A stretch of 55,553 nucleotides of DNA. It comes from Paulinella micropora (lineage: Eukaryota; Cercozoa; Imbricatea; Euglyphida). This document shows positions 1 to 11,800 of this stretch, piece by piece. Positions within the stretch are counted from its first letter, which is position 1. The number at the start of each line of letters is the position of its first letter. The translations under genes and the position numbers were made by a program. The DNA lies in NCBI GenBank assembly GCA_009731375.1, contig BJOX01000360.1, positions 471,621 through 527,173 on the forward strand, in the 5' to 3' direction. The notes beneath the pieces are model-generated. The model searched no databases, was not told where the DNA came from, and was given only the letters and a program-made list of their open reading frames with translations.

Positions 1-215
1 GAGGAGAGGAGAGAGGAGAGAGGAGAGAGGAGAGGAGAGGAGAGGAGAGGGGAGGGGAGGGGAGGGGAGGGGAGGAGAGGAGAGGAGAGGAGAGAGGAAA
101 GAAGAGGAGAGGAAAGAGGAGAGAAGAGAAGAGGAGAGGAGAGGAGAGGAGAGGAGAGAGGAGAGGAGAGGAGAGGAGGAGAGAAGAGAAGATAGATAGA
201 GAGAGAGAGAGAGAG
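1..215. repeat. GA-rich simple repeat at window edge
   Basis: Imperfect GAGGA/GAGAGG purine repeat ending in a short GATA and GA run. No gene signal. It lies in the intron downstream of SUN-gene exon 3 (226-276, minus strand), so it would be transcribed as a CT-rich intron. Confidence 0.9.
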
Positions 216-225
216 CGAGGCTGAC

Positions 226-506
226 TTGGAAGCCCTGCACGCCCGAGCTGTAGTGTTCCAAGTTAGATACCACCACCTATGTATGTTATGTATGTATGTA
301 TGAATGTAAAGAAAAAAGAAAACAAGAAAGAAAGAAAGAAAAGAAAGGAAAAGAAAAGAAAAGAAAAGAAAAGAAAAGAAAGAGTGGATTGACCGTATCC
401 ACCATGATATCCTCGGAAAGTTGTACAACGAACCACTTTCTCAGCGCACAAGGCGCTATCATGTACCTGTGAATGTACATGTATGTATGTATGTATGTAT
501 GTACTG

Positions 507-537
<31 letters not shown>

Positions 538-790
538 GTATGTATGTATGTATGTATGTATGTATGTATGTATGTATGTATGTCATTCAGGTCGCACAAG
601 GCCGCTATGCCATGCGAGCAGGTGCTGGTTCGTGCATACATACACTCATCACCAACCTACCTATCCAACATACAGACAGCGCAGATACACAGAGGCAGGN
701 NNNNNNNNNTTTTTCTCCTCTTCCTCTATCAACAATACCAACCATAATAAGCACATAGACACAACACACACACACACACACACACACAAT

Positions 791-823
<33 letters not shown>

Positions 824-1504
824 ACACACACGGCCCATTCTGTCCAGGCCTTACGTGTCGGAGTCTGCGGAGAGCACTGTGCTTGCCTTTTGCATCTGGT
901 CGCTCGTGGCGAGAAGCTTGGCCCCTGCGGCTGCAGACGCGTAATTGAAGCGTTCGTGGCGTGAGGAAGCCAGCACCGTGCACGCGGTGAATCCAGAAGG
1001 CACACTACTCACACTCTCCGTCGAAGCTGGTGAACCAGCTTCCGACGCTGGTGCTCTGTCAGAGGTTGATCCGCTGGCAGCCGTGTTTGCCTGCCCATCG
1101 CCCGTCTTTGCTGTTCCCTCAGCTTGCTTCGTCAATTCCTGCTTCAAAAGCTTCTCGCTGAACTGCGCTAGACTGACGACCTCGGCGGCGTCATCACCGG
1201 CTGCATCTCCTCGCGCTAGATCCGCAAGATCCTGTACCATTTCGCGAACGTAGTGAGCTTCTGGTCGGACGTTAATAGGCACTACTTTGGTGGGTGCATG
1301 TTCTAGGTGCACCAGCGCTGTCTTCTCCACATCTCCGTCATCATCAGTATCACCCACTCGCAAGTCCTGCTCGATTACGACAGCAAGAGGCTGTGTCTCT
1401 TTAGCAGCCCCAGATACAACTGCGTCGTCTGGAATCGTGCCTCCTCCTACGGCTGCTGTGCCAGCTGACGACACTGCCACGACATCGACATTACTTGACG
1501 ACAT
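226..1504 (-). CDS. SUN-domain protein, SLP1/SUCO-like (5' part, three exons, 3' end outside window)
   Basis: Three minus-strand exons join in frame: 855-1504 (start ATG at 1504, donor GTAAGG), 394-466 (acceptor CAG, donor GTCAAT) and 226-276 (acceptor TAG, donor GTCAGC); 258 codons in total. Exon 1 is a 217-residue acidic and Ala/Ser-rich stretch ending in ERFNYAS and AKLL. Exon 2 gives YMIAPCALRKWFVVQLSEDI, then MVDT. Exon 3 gives VVVSNLEHYSSGVQGFQ. This order (NYAS..AKLL..Y-M-x-x-PC..KWFV-x-x-L-x-x-DI-x-VDT..N-x-E-x-x-SS) is the signature of the mid-protein SUN domain of SLP1/SUCO/osteopotentia proteins, which in other eukaryotes act in the ER or nuclear envelope. The in-frame TAA upstream of ATG 1504 supports that start. 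No membrane segment is visible here; in the family it lies further C-terminal. Introns carry TATG, CA and AAAG arrays and a decayed copy of exon 2. Confidence 0.9.
277..393. repeat. SUN-gene intron: TATG and AAAG arrays
   Basis: Short (TATG)n at 281-305 followed by (AAAAG/AAAG)n at 309-382, filling the intron between exons 3 and 2 of the SUN gene. Confidence 0.85.
476..583. repeat. (TATG)n microsatellite in SUN-gene intron
   Basis: About 105 bp of TATG with a few interruptions, immediately beside exon 2 and between the real exon (394-466) and its decayed copy (590-628). Confidence 0.95.
590..628 (-). pseudogene. Decayed copy of SUN exon 2 start
   Basis: On the minus strand this stretch aligns with the first ~35 nt of exon 2 (shared words CATG..ATAGCG..CCTTGTGCG), with small indels that destroy the frame. 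It lies in the same intron on the far side of the TATG array, so exon copy, microsatellite and exon alternate. Confidence 0.65.
766..832. repeat. (CA)n microsatellite
   Basis: CA dinucleotide array with a few interruptions in intron 1 of the SUN gene, just after a 10-N assembly gap at 700-709. Confidence 0.95.
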
Positions 1505-2904
1505 GCAACAATATTAACTGCAATGGATAGGATTACCTGCGATCCAAAGGAGCAGAGCAAGAGCGCCACGAACCGGTACACGCATCAATGAACCTCGTGC
1601 CTCCTGCCTCACCTCATTTCTTAACCACCAGAATACAAAACGGATGTTAGTACTTCTAGAAAACAAGAGTCTTTCATAAATTCTCTTTACAGAAATTAGA
1701 AAAACAGAAAAAATGTTTGACGGAAAGAAAGGAAATAAACAAGCGACTCAAAACGCAGAAGAAAAGAGGAGAAGAAAAGAAGAAGAGAGGAGTTGAAAAA
1801 GGTCGTTGAGCTAGGCCGGCCCTTCACCCTCAATTCGGAAAAGCACAAAAGGTTCCTTTGTGGTAGGTCTGCTCAGTCTTCTTGCCGAAATCACAAAAAT
1901 TGGGGCCATCTTCCTTTGCCATTTTCCTTTGTCGCGCGAGATCGGTGACTTCGATTTCGGTTTTTCAAGAAGGTTTTTTTAAAATTTGCAAAGTCAACAG
2001 AGCCTACTAAAAATTGCGCAACAAACTGTGTTAATCTGGTAGTTCAACCACAACCCATCCGTAGTTCAACACAACCCATCCGCATCTCGAGTGGGTCTTG
2101 CATCTTGCAGAGAGTATCTGGTTGTTCTTGAGAAGGCTACTAGCATATCATTGCGCCAATCAAGTGTAGACAGATGTACGAGCGGAGAGATCAAAGTGTG
2201 GCATCAGGCAAAGTTGCGGAGTAAAAATTTCGAGTTGTTGCAGACTCCCGACCTTGAATTTATGAAATCCACACAGATGCACGTACTGAACACTTCTAGA
2301 GCATATACACCTGCATCACAGCAAAGTAAGACCGATAGAATACCCGTTTAGCATCAACCTGCACAGCTGACATGATCAGATACACACACTCTCACACTGA
2401 GTCACATACCATCACCACCACAGGCTGAACTGGCAGACCACGTGGTCACAGATCTGTCGCTCATCGCACACGTGCGCACAGATAATAGCATTCACATAAT
2501 AACTTACCCAAGCAGCTCTGACGTTATGACAAGATTTCTGATATCAAACAGGAACCTAATACCCCCCCCCCCCCCCCCCCCCCCACNNNNNNNNNNCACA
2601 CACGCACACACACACACACAAACAAACAAACACAAACACAAATATACACATACGCACACAAACGCACACATATCACACCCCTGCTTGTGAAGAAAATGCC
2701 AAGACAGATCGCGTCTGTGTGGTGCAGCTCATCCATTGTGGTATGACTGCATTTAAGTTATTCTGATAATTCTTATCAAAATGTGAATCTTTCTGAAAAA
2801 CAGGTTTATCAAACTTCGGCGTGCAACCTGTAAGGTCACTGCTGAGGTCGTCGTTTTGTCGTCGAGTAGCACCCGTGGGGACCTAGGACGGAATTTTTCT
2901 CGCG
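1505..2904. other. Intergenic stretch between divergent genes
   Basis: Holds the presumed 5' UTR and promoter side of the SUN gene; a splice-acceptor-like CAG lies 13 nt before its ATG, so a 5' UTR intron is possible. The rest is unremarkable, with a poly-C tract and 10-N gap (2564-2596) and a short CA/CAAA array (2597-2660). An 86-codon plus ORF at 2091-2351 has no recognisable features. Confidence 0.5.
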
Positions 2905-3168
2905 ATGCTGGGCTTGGGCTATCTGGAAGTGGAGCATTATCAACTAGTGCAGAGGAAGGACCTTGTTCTGGTGGGTGTGGTGACTGCGGGATCTATCTAT
3001 TTTTCCCACATCAAGTCTAAGTACTTCCGTTCACACAACGTCAAGCAGCAACGTCCAGCTTCCGAACAAGCAGAGATCATGACTGCAAACATGACTGCAA
3101 ACATGACAGGTCGATACGCTGACCTGTACGAACAAATTGCTGCTCGCTCGCTGCCTCGACCTCCCTCC
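2905..3168 (+). CDS. Unidentified ORF, possible first exon
   Basis: ATG at 2905 opens about 88 ordinary-looking codons before the frame runs into a TC dinucleotide array. The product starts MLGLGYLEVEHYQLVQRKDL and has one hydrophobic stretch (about residues 21-32, VLVGVVTAGSIYF) followed by a basic segment, then an in-tandem repeat of the codons for MTAN. That would fit a small single-pass membrane protein. Possible donors exist (for example GACAG/GTCGAT near 3110). It is divergent from the SUN gene at 1.4 kb. I do not recognise the family, and it could be chance. Confidence 0.3.
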
Positions 3169-3169
3169 C

Positions 3170-3958
<789 letters not shown>

Positions 3959-4994
3959 GGGTGGATGGGTGGGTCGGAATTCCTTGTCTTTCCTACTATA
4001 TAGAAAGCCGTTGATGAGCATGCAAAGTGTCCGGCCCTGATTGATTCTCACGTTTACAACCAACCACCCATGACCGATTCGTTGATGCAGCCTCCTTTTT
4101 CACTCGCGTTTATATAGCAACAAAAAAAAAAGAAAAACCATCCTTAATATAGACCTAGGGCGAAACTTCTAAAGCAATTAGTGCAACTTGTGTGGGTCGC
4201 TTGTCATCGCATCGTATCAGTATCTTCATCATCTTGCGTTAGCATCATCTGAAGCTCCTAGTTCACAATGTTGTGATTGTTTAATTATTTATTGTTGTGA
4301 ATAAAATTTAGTTGACACTTCTGTGGAAGAAAGGGGAATATCGTTAATTCTGCTGCAGTTGTATTATTATTACCGTGACCGGTAATATTATTTTTTTTAC
4401 ACCCACGGCGTGAACAACTTTTGTTCACCAATAACTTGGCAAATGAAGAATGCTTTACGCAAGCTCTGTTTTAGTAAATATGCTAAAATACGAAGCTACT
4501 CATAAAGCTGAATTGGAAGCCGAAGTGATATATTATATAAAATGGAAGAGGATTACTGCGGCCGGCTGACAATCAAGATCTCACTCACTGGAAAAATGTT
4601 CATTGTTTTTCAAATACAATAAAATAAAAAATCAACTAAGGATAAGCCGCGCTGTAACACCCACGGTATACTAGATCGTTCAAGTTTTACGCTATTAGGG
4701 TTTTACAGGAATTTACTCTTGGATAATTTCTGGTTATTAAATGTATTTTAAGATGAATTCTTATTACATTTCCGGCCGTTCTGATTAATACGTCCGGTTT
4801 TCATGTTGTATTATTGCTAGCGATATTCAAGTGAGCAATATTCTGCTAGCGGGGATGGGGGGTATCCGAGGCTTGGCGGGGGGCCCTTCTTTCAACGATG
4901 TCTTAAGTCACTCCTGGGCTACACCGTGACGCCGGGACTACAGCGTCACCTGGGACCTTACTATGATTTGGTAAAAGGTTTTACGATTCATGAC
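3959..4994. other. AT-rich non-coding DNA
   Basis: No open frame of note and no recognisable gene. A G-rich patch (about 4850-4890) is followed by a short imperfect inverted repeat around GTGACGC..GCGTCAC (about 4927-4950). The region leads into the minisatellite that carries the LTR element. Confidence 0.6.
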
Positions 4995-5125
4995 ATTTTC
5001 GACGTTCGAGTGGAAGTGGAAGGATTGATCAAATTCCCATACTAGTTTCGTGGCAATTTTCGACGTTCGAGTGGAAGTGGAAGGCTTGATCAAATTCCCA
5101 CAAATTTCGTGGCACTTGAATTTTC
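4995..5125 (+). repeat. ~61-bp minisatellite, left part
   Basis: Two units starting at 4995 and 5056, each opening ATTTTCGACGTTCGAGTGG and ending in TTTCGTGGCA. The array resumes to the right of the LTR element at 15738, so the element split a single array of about six units. The last four bases, TTTC (5122-5125), are the left target-site duplication. Confidence 0.9.
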
Positions 5126-5359
5126 TGTAGGCATCACCCCCCGGATAGCCGGTAAAAAATACCTTTTCCTGGCAGGTGCACCAGCTTGTTTTTCAGTATT
5201 ATTTGTCCGGATTGGACCTGATGCCATTTTATTCCTGGTCTGTTGCCGTTTTCCTTTTTGGCTTCACTGAGCTAATACAACGAGACATCATTCTCATTCT
5301 TGAGGACTGTGTTTGGTTGTATTACCGACTTTTTACGAGCTATCGTTGGGGGCATTACA
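5126..5359 (+). repeat. 5' LTR
   Basis: 234 bp, TG..CA ends. Identical to the 3' LTR except that it lacks three bases (TGA) present at about 15549 in the right copy. Short for Ty3/gypsy but within the family's range. Confidence 0.96.
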
Positions 5360-5361
5360 TT

Positions 5362-5379
5362 TGGAGTCCGAGTCACTAG
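5362..5379 (+). promoter_or_regulatory. Candidate primer-binding site
   Basis: Two bases after the LTR comes TGGAGTCCGAGTCACTAG. The leading TGG is the complement of a tRNA CCA end, and the position is right for minus-strand priming. I could not assign the tRNA. Confidence 0.55.
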
Positions 5380-6145
5380 GGTGATTTCTTTCTGCTTTGC
5401 CACACAGGCAACAGAGTGAATTTTCACTGACCTGTCTCACACGGGGACGTCAGACGAAAACAAATACTCCAACACAGCTCCCTCATAACTCTTTCACAAA
5501 ACAAATAATTTGATTGGTCTCAAGCAGGTGTCTCGTACCCTCTAGCCCAATCAGTATCTGTGTGCTCACAAGGAGACATCAGATACAAACTCTCTGTCGT
5601 TCTTGCTGTTCTCACACAGAGACCAAGAAGAAGGAGGTGGACAGAAGAGTGAAGGAACACACACAAAACACAAACAAGCATAGGGACAGGAGCACAACAC
5701 TCTACCCTTCTAGTTTGTGCATTTATCTGCATTATCTCACACATACGTCAGAGTATTTTTGCAAATCTCTGATCGTTTTCTAAAGGTAGGTCTGAGAACC
5801 TATCCGACCGACTGTCGACTTCTCAAGGAGAGCTTTTCTAGCTTCTCTATTACTATCTGTGTGTAGGTCCAAGTGCCTCATACTAGATACAATATAGAAA
5901 AGAAGGAGGAGAAAGTAATCTGAGTAAGGAGAACAAGAAATCGGAGAAAGTCTCAAAGACTATTTTTCTCAAACAAAAACAAACATACAAACAGTGTTTC
6001 ATAGAGGACAGGGAATCTTATCCTACCCTCTCTATTAGTTTCTCTCTTCACTAGTCAATCGACTGAAGGAGGAACAGAACACAAACGAACAAAAACCAAA
6101 CATAGGAGCTGACACTGTCCTCCTGTTGATCACTACTACGACATC
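5380..6145 (+). other. Retrotransposon 5' leader
   Basis: About 770 bp between primer site and gag start with several short upstream ATGs and no conserved frame. Presumed to hold packaging and translation-control signals; nothing specific can be assigned. Confidence 0.7.
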
Positions 6146-8842
6146 ATGTCGACAGAGACCGCCGAAGTGAGTGAATTCTCGGAGGCAGATCAAAGAAGAG
6201 AAGAAGAAGAAGCAGGAGGAGGAGGAGGAAGAGGATTGAATGAAGGAGGAGGAGGAGGATTGAATGAAGGAGGAGGAGGAGATGAAGGAGTAGGAGGAGG
6301 AGTAGAAGAGGGCTGGGATGATGAAGGAAGATATGGAGGAGACGAAGATGAAGGAGGATTTGAACAAGAAGAGACGGGAGGAGGAGGAGCATATGGTAAT
6401 CCCTTACCACCTGCCTACACGGGAGGAGGAGGACGAAAAATGATCGACTTGATTCATAGTGATGGAGAGGAGATCACAGTGGAGGAACAACAGTGGGTGC
6501 AAGACCACTATGACCTCACTAAAAAAGAGTTTGATAACAAGATGGGGGTAGAGAAGGATACCTATGTGTGGATCCCTCAGGATCAAAGAAGAGAGAAAAG
6601 TCGTGCTAAAAAGGATGTCTATATCCTATTATCAAACACAGCACAGCTCCTCGGCAAACTGGTCTCTGATCCAGAAGAGAGAAAGAAGATACAGCATATC
6701 AAGTTTGGGGACACACACACCCACCTTGAATTACTCGATGCTATCTTTGGGGTGTACACTCAAACCCTGATTTGGGAACGTACATACGGCCCACGATGTG
6801 AGGGTTACCTCCAGTACACAAACCCAAGAGCAACGGCCAGATTCCTCGCGACTGGTCAGGAGGCAGTCGATGTAACAAAAATGAAGACCAATCTGGGTTC
6901 GAAAAACTCGAGTGGCATATTTCATTTTTTTACAATGGAAATAAAGGCCTTGGAAGAGGGGAAGGCAGAGATGGAAAAAAGCATTAAGGCAGCAGGAGAA
7001 ACTCATCCTGTGATTGATGAGTTAGAGAAGACCGACAGAGTTCTGACCAAGATCAGACTGTTGATGGGTGCGTTACTGCACAAGGAGGCATGGAAGAGAT
7101 GGATTCCTACCAAGGATCACTCTGTCCTTAAATCACTTAGTAACGCACCACCGGTCGCCAACAAAGCAGGTGTTGACCAATATGTGGAGAAATATAATTT
7201 TCTCAGATCTGCTTCTGAATTGGTGGCCTTTATCACTCATGCTCAAAAGCTGGTGATATCTGAGAAGAAGAAGGCGAAAGAGAATGAGGAGTTCGAGAAG
7301 ACGATGAGACTGGAAAGAATGAAAGCAAAAGTGAGTGGTGCAAAGACACACCCTCCGACATATTTGACCCCACCAGCTCCTGCCCCACCAGCCCCTGCAC
7401 CCTCGGGCTCAACTACGGTGGTGGTCACAAACACGGAGAAGAAGGACAGACAGAACATCATAAATGCCTTCAAGGGGAAGAAAGGAGGAGTGGCAAGTCT
7501 CATGCTATATGCCAAGACGAGCTCAGACAAAGACTCTGATGCTTCGCTTTTGAGCAAGCTCAAAGAGATCAATGCCTGCATGAAGGCTTTTCCTTGCGAC
7601 GAAACGCAGGAATACGAGGCCCTTGTTACTGTTTTTGACCAATCTCTAGTCTCGGAGGGATTTGATCTGACACAGTACAAGTTTTTGAGAAAGAAGGAGG
7701 AGATTAAGAGAAACAATGCAACAGGCCTAGACGCTCAGTGTGAACTGGCGGTGGCCACACTCATTTCATATTTTCAATCTCATGGATACCAGCATCTCTG
7801 CACTGGTACTCTCATAGGATTTGAAATCTTTGAGACAGTGGCGATGAGTTTGAGGAGTGCTGTTGGCTTGGCGGCGACCCTTACGGAGGTAGTTTCCTCC
7901 TATGGGCTATTCTATGGCCGCAAGTCGATCATCCTCTATTTCTTTTCGGCGTTACACACAGTTAACCCGAGTAAGCTTACTCAGCTCATACAACAATGCT
8001 CGACGTTTAGCTCAGTGAAGTCCAAGAACTTCCTCGAGACACACGTGTTCGAAAATACGGTTCAAAGCGTTGCTCCGTCAGCACTGTTTCAAGAAGTGAT
8101 GAGTGCATGCTCAAACATGGACTCGCTCACGGAGGCACATACGGCACAGGCAGGCGGTGTACCTGTTGGCGCACAAGCCACGTACACAAACAGAGTTGCC
8201 GGTTGGAAGAGACAGAGAGAGCCAGACCTGAAGACCGCATGTTGGAGGTGGTTCGCGGGCTTGCAGTGTAAGGCACAGATGGAGAACAGAGACTGCTCTT
8301 TCAATCATGATAGGCAGAACCCAACAGCAAGGGCAAATTTTCTGAGCAGGACGGAAGGCAAGGAACCGGGCCTTTTCAATATGCTTCAGATTGCCGCTGT
8401 GAACGAAGGTTGGTATGCCAATATGTGTGATGATGAGGAGTTACGAGAGGCAATCATTACCTACATGAAGAGGATGAAGGAGAAGAAGGAGGAAAGGGAG
8501 AGACAAAAGAACTTAAAGGCCTCTCAAAGAGGACGAGAAGGAGGAGCAGGAGCAGGAGGAGGAGGAGGAGGAGGAGGAGGAGGACGAGGACGAGGAACAT
8601 GGAGAGGAGCCTCGAGGTGGCAGGGAACCCCTCAGAGAGGAAGAGGAGGAGGTCGGGGATATACCCCTTATGGAGGGAGAGCTGTTCGAGCTCCAGCCCC
8701 CCCACCCAGAGGAGGAGGAGGCTCGTGGGCAAGCTCCAACCCAAATTTCGGTCGAGCTCAGGCCTACAACACTGCCTCGGAGACCGATACGTCATCCTAC
8801 CCGGACACTACTCAAGGTAATCGTTTCGAGGTGGTGGAATGA
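6146..8842 (+). CDS. gag: Gag-like structural protein of the Ty3/gypsy element
   Basis: 898 codons from ATG 6146 to TGA 8840-8842, long for a gypsy Gag. The N-terminal ~90 residues are Glu/Gly-rich, encoded by GAA/GGA triplets. A predicted helical body follows, with a Pro/Ala hinge near residues 405-425. A Cys/His cluster C699-x8-C708-x8-C717-x3-H721 resembles a CCCH zinc finger; no CCHC zinc knuckle, the usual Gag RNA-binding motif, is seen. The C-terminal ~130 residues are basic and Gly/Arg-rich (RGG-like), suiting nucleic-acid binding. Role by position: capsid/nucleocapsid precursor of the virus-like particle. It is in the same frame as pol, separated only by the UGA, so a Gag-Pol fusion would arise by stop-codon readthrough. 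Confidence 0.9.
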   Translation: MSTETAEVSEFSEADQRREEEEAGGGGGRGLNEGGGGGLNEGGGGDEGVGGGVEEGWDDEGRYGGDEDEGGFEQEETGGGGAYGNPLPPAYTGGGGRKMIDLIHSDGEEITVEEQQWVQDHYDLTKKEFDNKMGVEKDTYVWIPQDQRREKSRAKKDVYILLSNTAQLLGKLVSDPEERKKIQHIKFGDTHTHLELLDAIFGVYTQTLIWERTYGPRCEGYLQYTNPRATARFLATGQEAVDVTKMKTNLGSKNSSGIFHFFTMEIKALEEGKAEMEKSIKAAGETHPVIDELEKTDRVLTKIRLLMGALLHKEAWKRWIPTKDHSVLKSLSNAPPVANKAGVDQYVEKYNFLRSASELVAFITHAQKLVISEKKKAKENEEFEKTMRLERMKAKVSGAKTHPPTYLTPPAPAPPAPAPSGSTTVVVTNTEKKDRQNIINAFKGKKGGVASLMLYAKTSSDKDSDASLLSKLKEINACMKAFPCDETQEYEALVTVFDQSLVSEGFDLTQYKFLRKKEEIKRNNATGLDAQCELAVATLISYFQSHGYQHLCTGTLIGFEIFETVAMSLRSAVGLAATLTEVVSSYGLFYGRKSIILYFFSALHTVNPSKLTQLIQQCSTFSSVKSKNFLETHVFENTVQSVAPSALFQEVMSACSNMDSLTEAHTAQAGGVPVGAQATYTNRVAGWKRQREPDLKTACWRWFAGLQCKAQMENRDCSFNHDRQNPTARANFLSRTEGKEPGLFNMLQIAAVNEGWYANMCDDEELREAIITYMKRMKEKKEERERQKNLKASQRGREGGAGAGGGGGGGGGGRGRGTWRGASRWQGTPQRGRGGGRGYTPYGGRAVRAPAPPPRGGGGSWASSNPNFGRAQAYNTASETDTSSYPDTTQGNRFEVVE
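8840..8842 (+). promoter_or_regulatory. Candidate recoding site: single UGA between gag and pol
   Basis: The stop is TGA followed by CTG GAG. The frame then stays open for 1,937 codons through all pol domains. UGA followed by C is a leaky context in several eukaryotes, and the CUx after UGA recalls the UGA-CUA readthrough motif. No clear downstream stem-loop is visible; the next ~30 nt are purine-rich. Confidence 0.6.
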
Positions 8843-11800
8843 CTGGAGGGGGAAGAAGAGAGGAAGGAGAAGACTGTGAAGTTTAACCCTAAAGTCACAG
8901 TGCTTTCTAATGCTGTTGTGCAGACTGGGCCAACGCTTCCTCTATGTGAAAACAAAGATGTGGGTACACAGAGACTGCAGCCCCAAGGTAGTCTCATACC
9001 CGTTCATACAGCACGGTTACCAATGATAACTGATGCAAATAGGAAGGCGAGACTTGCGATGGAGGCGAGGAGGCCAATGGCAGACGTATCGCCTCGGCCA
9101 AGCAAACAACCACGAACAGACTCAATGTCTACGGTCGCGGCGGGTGGCGAGCAAAAAGACAATGTGTGTACTCAAGTACCACAAGACAATGTCGCTCAAA
9201 TAGTAAACGCACCAGTACCGCAGAATAATAAAAATGTTAATGAGGTGAAGCAGGAGGAGAAGAAGGAGGAGTTGAAAAACTTAGAGACAAGACTCCAAAA
9301 TTTGGAACGTAAAGTTCTTGTTCTCGCAGCCAATATACACAGGCCCGATGCTCTGTGTTATACGGAACTTTATTGTGAAACATTGAAGACAATATTAAAA
9401 GTTGGTAATGATACGATGGCGAATATTAATATTGTCGGCAGGAAGTTTTTTAATCGATACCGGGACTGGGTGGACGGAAATATGAAAAAGTCAACGGGCA
9501 CTCTCAAAGGAGTGAGCAGCCGGACGGATATCACGGGAATCATCACACTGACCTTTAAATTGAAATCCGCACGAGTATACCGTATGGACCTCTATGTCGT
9601 CCCCGGTTACCACGGGTCAATATTACTATCGTATGACCAATTGGCTACGATGGGGGCTGTGATTGATTGCGCCGCACGGCGAGTGATATATGGAGTAAAA
9701 AGAGGAGAAGAGAACGATATTGATCCCTTCAACGCTACTGACTCTTATGAGGCTTATGAGCTGAGTCTAGCGACGGATCACAAAAAGATGGCCATCGCAC
9801 ATGAGGCACTTGAGGTGTACGTTCACCCCCATGTCGTAAGACCGGATGAACTGTCCTGGACCGACAATTGGGAATCCCAAGTGTGCACTGTCACAGTTCC
9901 GACATGCCATTGGGACAAAAAGTCTATTGATGACTTAATCGAGAAGCGAAAGGAGGAGATTATATGTGTCGCACAAAGAAGCCCGTCGTTGGCGAGATTC
10001 GCGGAAGGAGTAGGAACAGATGTCCATATTACTAACGGATACTGTTTCCATGCGAAAGTAGGAGAAGAAAAAAGGGAGGCGTTTGTACCAAGGAGAACGG
10101 GGCGAATCCCGGATACTCCACCAGAAACTATTAAAAGTTTTATTACTGATTTCTGGGGTGACGAGCCCACGTGGCCGCGTTCACTGTCTGAAGTGAAGAA
10201 ATGCTTACGGACTTTATTCGAAAATAATAAGCCGTATACTATTATCCTGCCATATAATGAGAAGGCGATATGGGCGCAGGAAATAAGGGACCGGCTTATT
10301 GATCATCCTATACCGGTACCCTCTCGCAAGCAACAGCTAGTGGTGGCTTGTCGTATGGGAACTCGTGAGCAGTGCATAGCATACAAGCGGAAGCTCAGAG
10401 ACCTCGACAAGTTGAAATTGATACCGCAAGCATTCACATGCTTTGATGGTTTTTACACCCGTAAAGCTCCTTTGCAATACGCGAGACTCATTGACATGCT
10501 GGTGGAGCTCGGTAAAGATGATGAGCCGGACACGGTCACGTATGAAAAGACGGGCCTAGATGATGTCTCGGAAGAGGACTTAGGCTTGGAGGAGGACAGA
10601 GAACCCCTCAAGCAGCATAAGCAGATGTCTGATGAAGATTTTCAAGAGGCGGCGCGGAAAATATTGGAAGAAGGAGTAGGCACGGAGAAGGAGAAGGAGC
10701 TTTTAAAAGCCAAATTAGAGGCGAACAAGGAAATTTTTGACCCTCCACATGCAGGTGGTGTCAAGCCTGAAGATTTCACTGCGGTTATTTACAAAATACC
10801 GGGTGCGGAGCCGTCACCGGCACCACGAAGGGCGAATTTGAGTATACATGAGGCGAAGATAGCGGAGGAGCTAGCAAGACAGCTGCTCAATGAGGACTTT
10901 ATTGAGAGATCAACATCCTCAATAGTCTCACAACCGAGAATAGTGCCGAAGCCAGGAGGAGAATGGCGCCTGACAGTTAACTATGCTCGTGTTAACAAGG
11001 TGCTGGAGGAAGAGAGAAATCCTCTCCCGACATTAGAAGAAGGAAGGAGAGTACTGCGGAATGCAAAATTCTATTCGGTCATTGACCTTAAGAATGGCTT
11101 CTGGCAGATACCACTGGAGGAAAAGTCCAGATGGCTGACGGCGTTTGTGGTGGGTATGGAAATATACCAATGGAAAGTGCTTCCGATGGGCCTCAAGCAA
11201 GCCCCAGGACTTTTCCAGAAGGCGATGCAGAAGATGTTGAGCAGTCAGTACGATGATTTGTCTGACGGTGGCTTTATGAGAAGGCGGGGACAGAAGGCGG
11301 GAGAATATGCATTTTGCTATATCGATGACATTATCGTATACTCTAACACAATGGAGGAGCATATCGATCATTTGTCCGATATATTCAGGCGCATCGGAGC
11401 TTTTGGCCTGAAGTGCAATCTAAAGAAGTGTCAACTTGCCAAGACGAGTGTGACATACTTAGGGTACGAGATCTCCCATAATCGAGTCTCGATATCCAAA
11501 GAGAAGAGGGAGGAGATTATGAATCGACCGATACCGAAGAACCGCACTGAATTGCACTCATTCCTTGCGATGGCGCAATACTATAGCCAGTTTATACCCG
11601 ATTGGGGTGCAACACGGGCTAAAGTGGAGAAAATGATAGATTTTGGAGACTTTGAGAAGTGGGACGAAGAGGCTTTGCAAGCGTTTCATGCGCTCAAAGA
11701 TCTCATTTACAAAGACCCGAAAGACGGAGGACTGGTGTTAACGATGCCCGACTTTACGAAACAATTCGTAGTCGATACAGACGCATCTAAGTTTGCGATT

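Noticed and set aside
2091-2351. 86-codon plus ORF
   Set aside because: No motif, no supporting splice or start context, and no recognisable homology.
6035-6410. Minus-strand ORFs within gag (poly-Ser/Leu)
   Set aside because: Shadows of the GAA/GGA-rich gag start.
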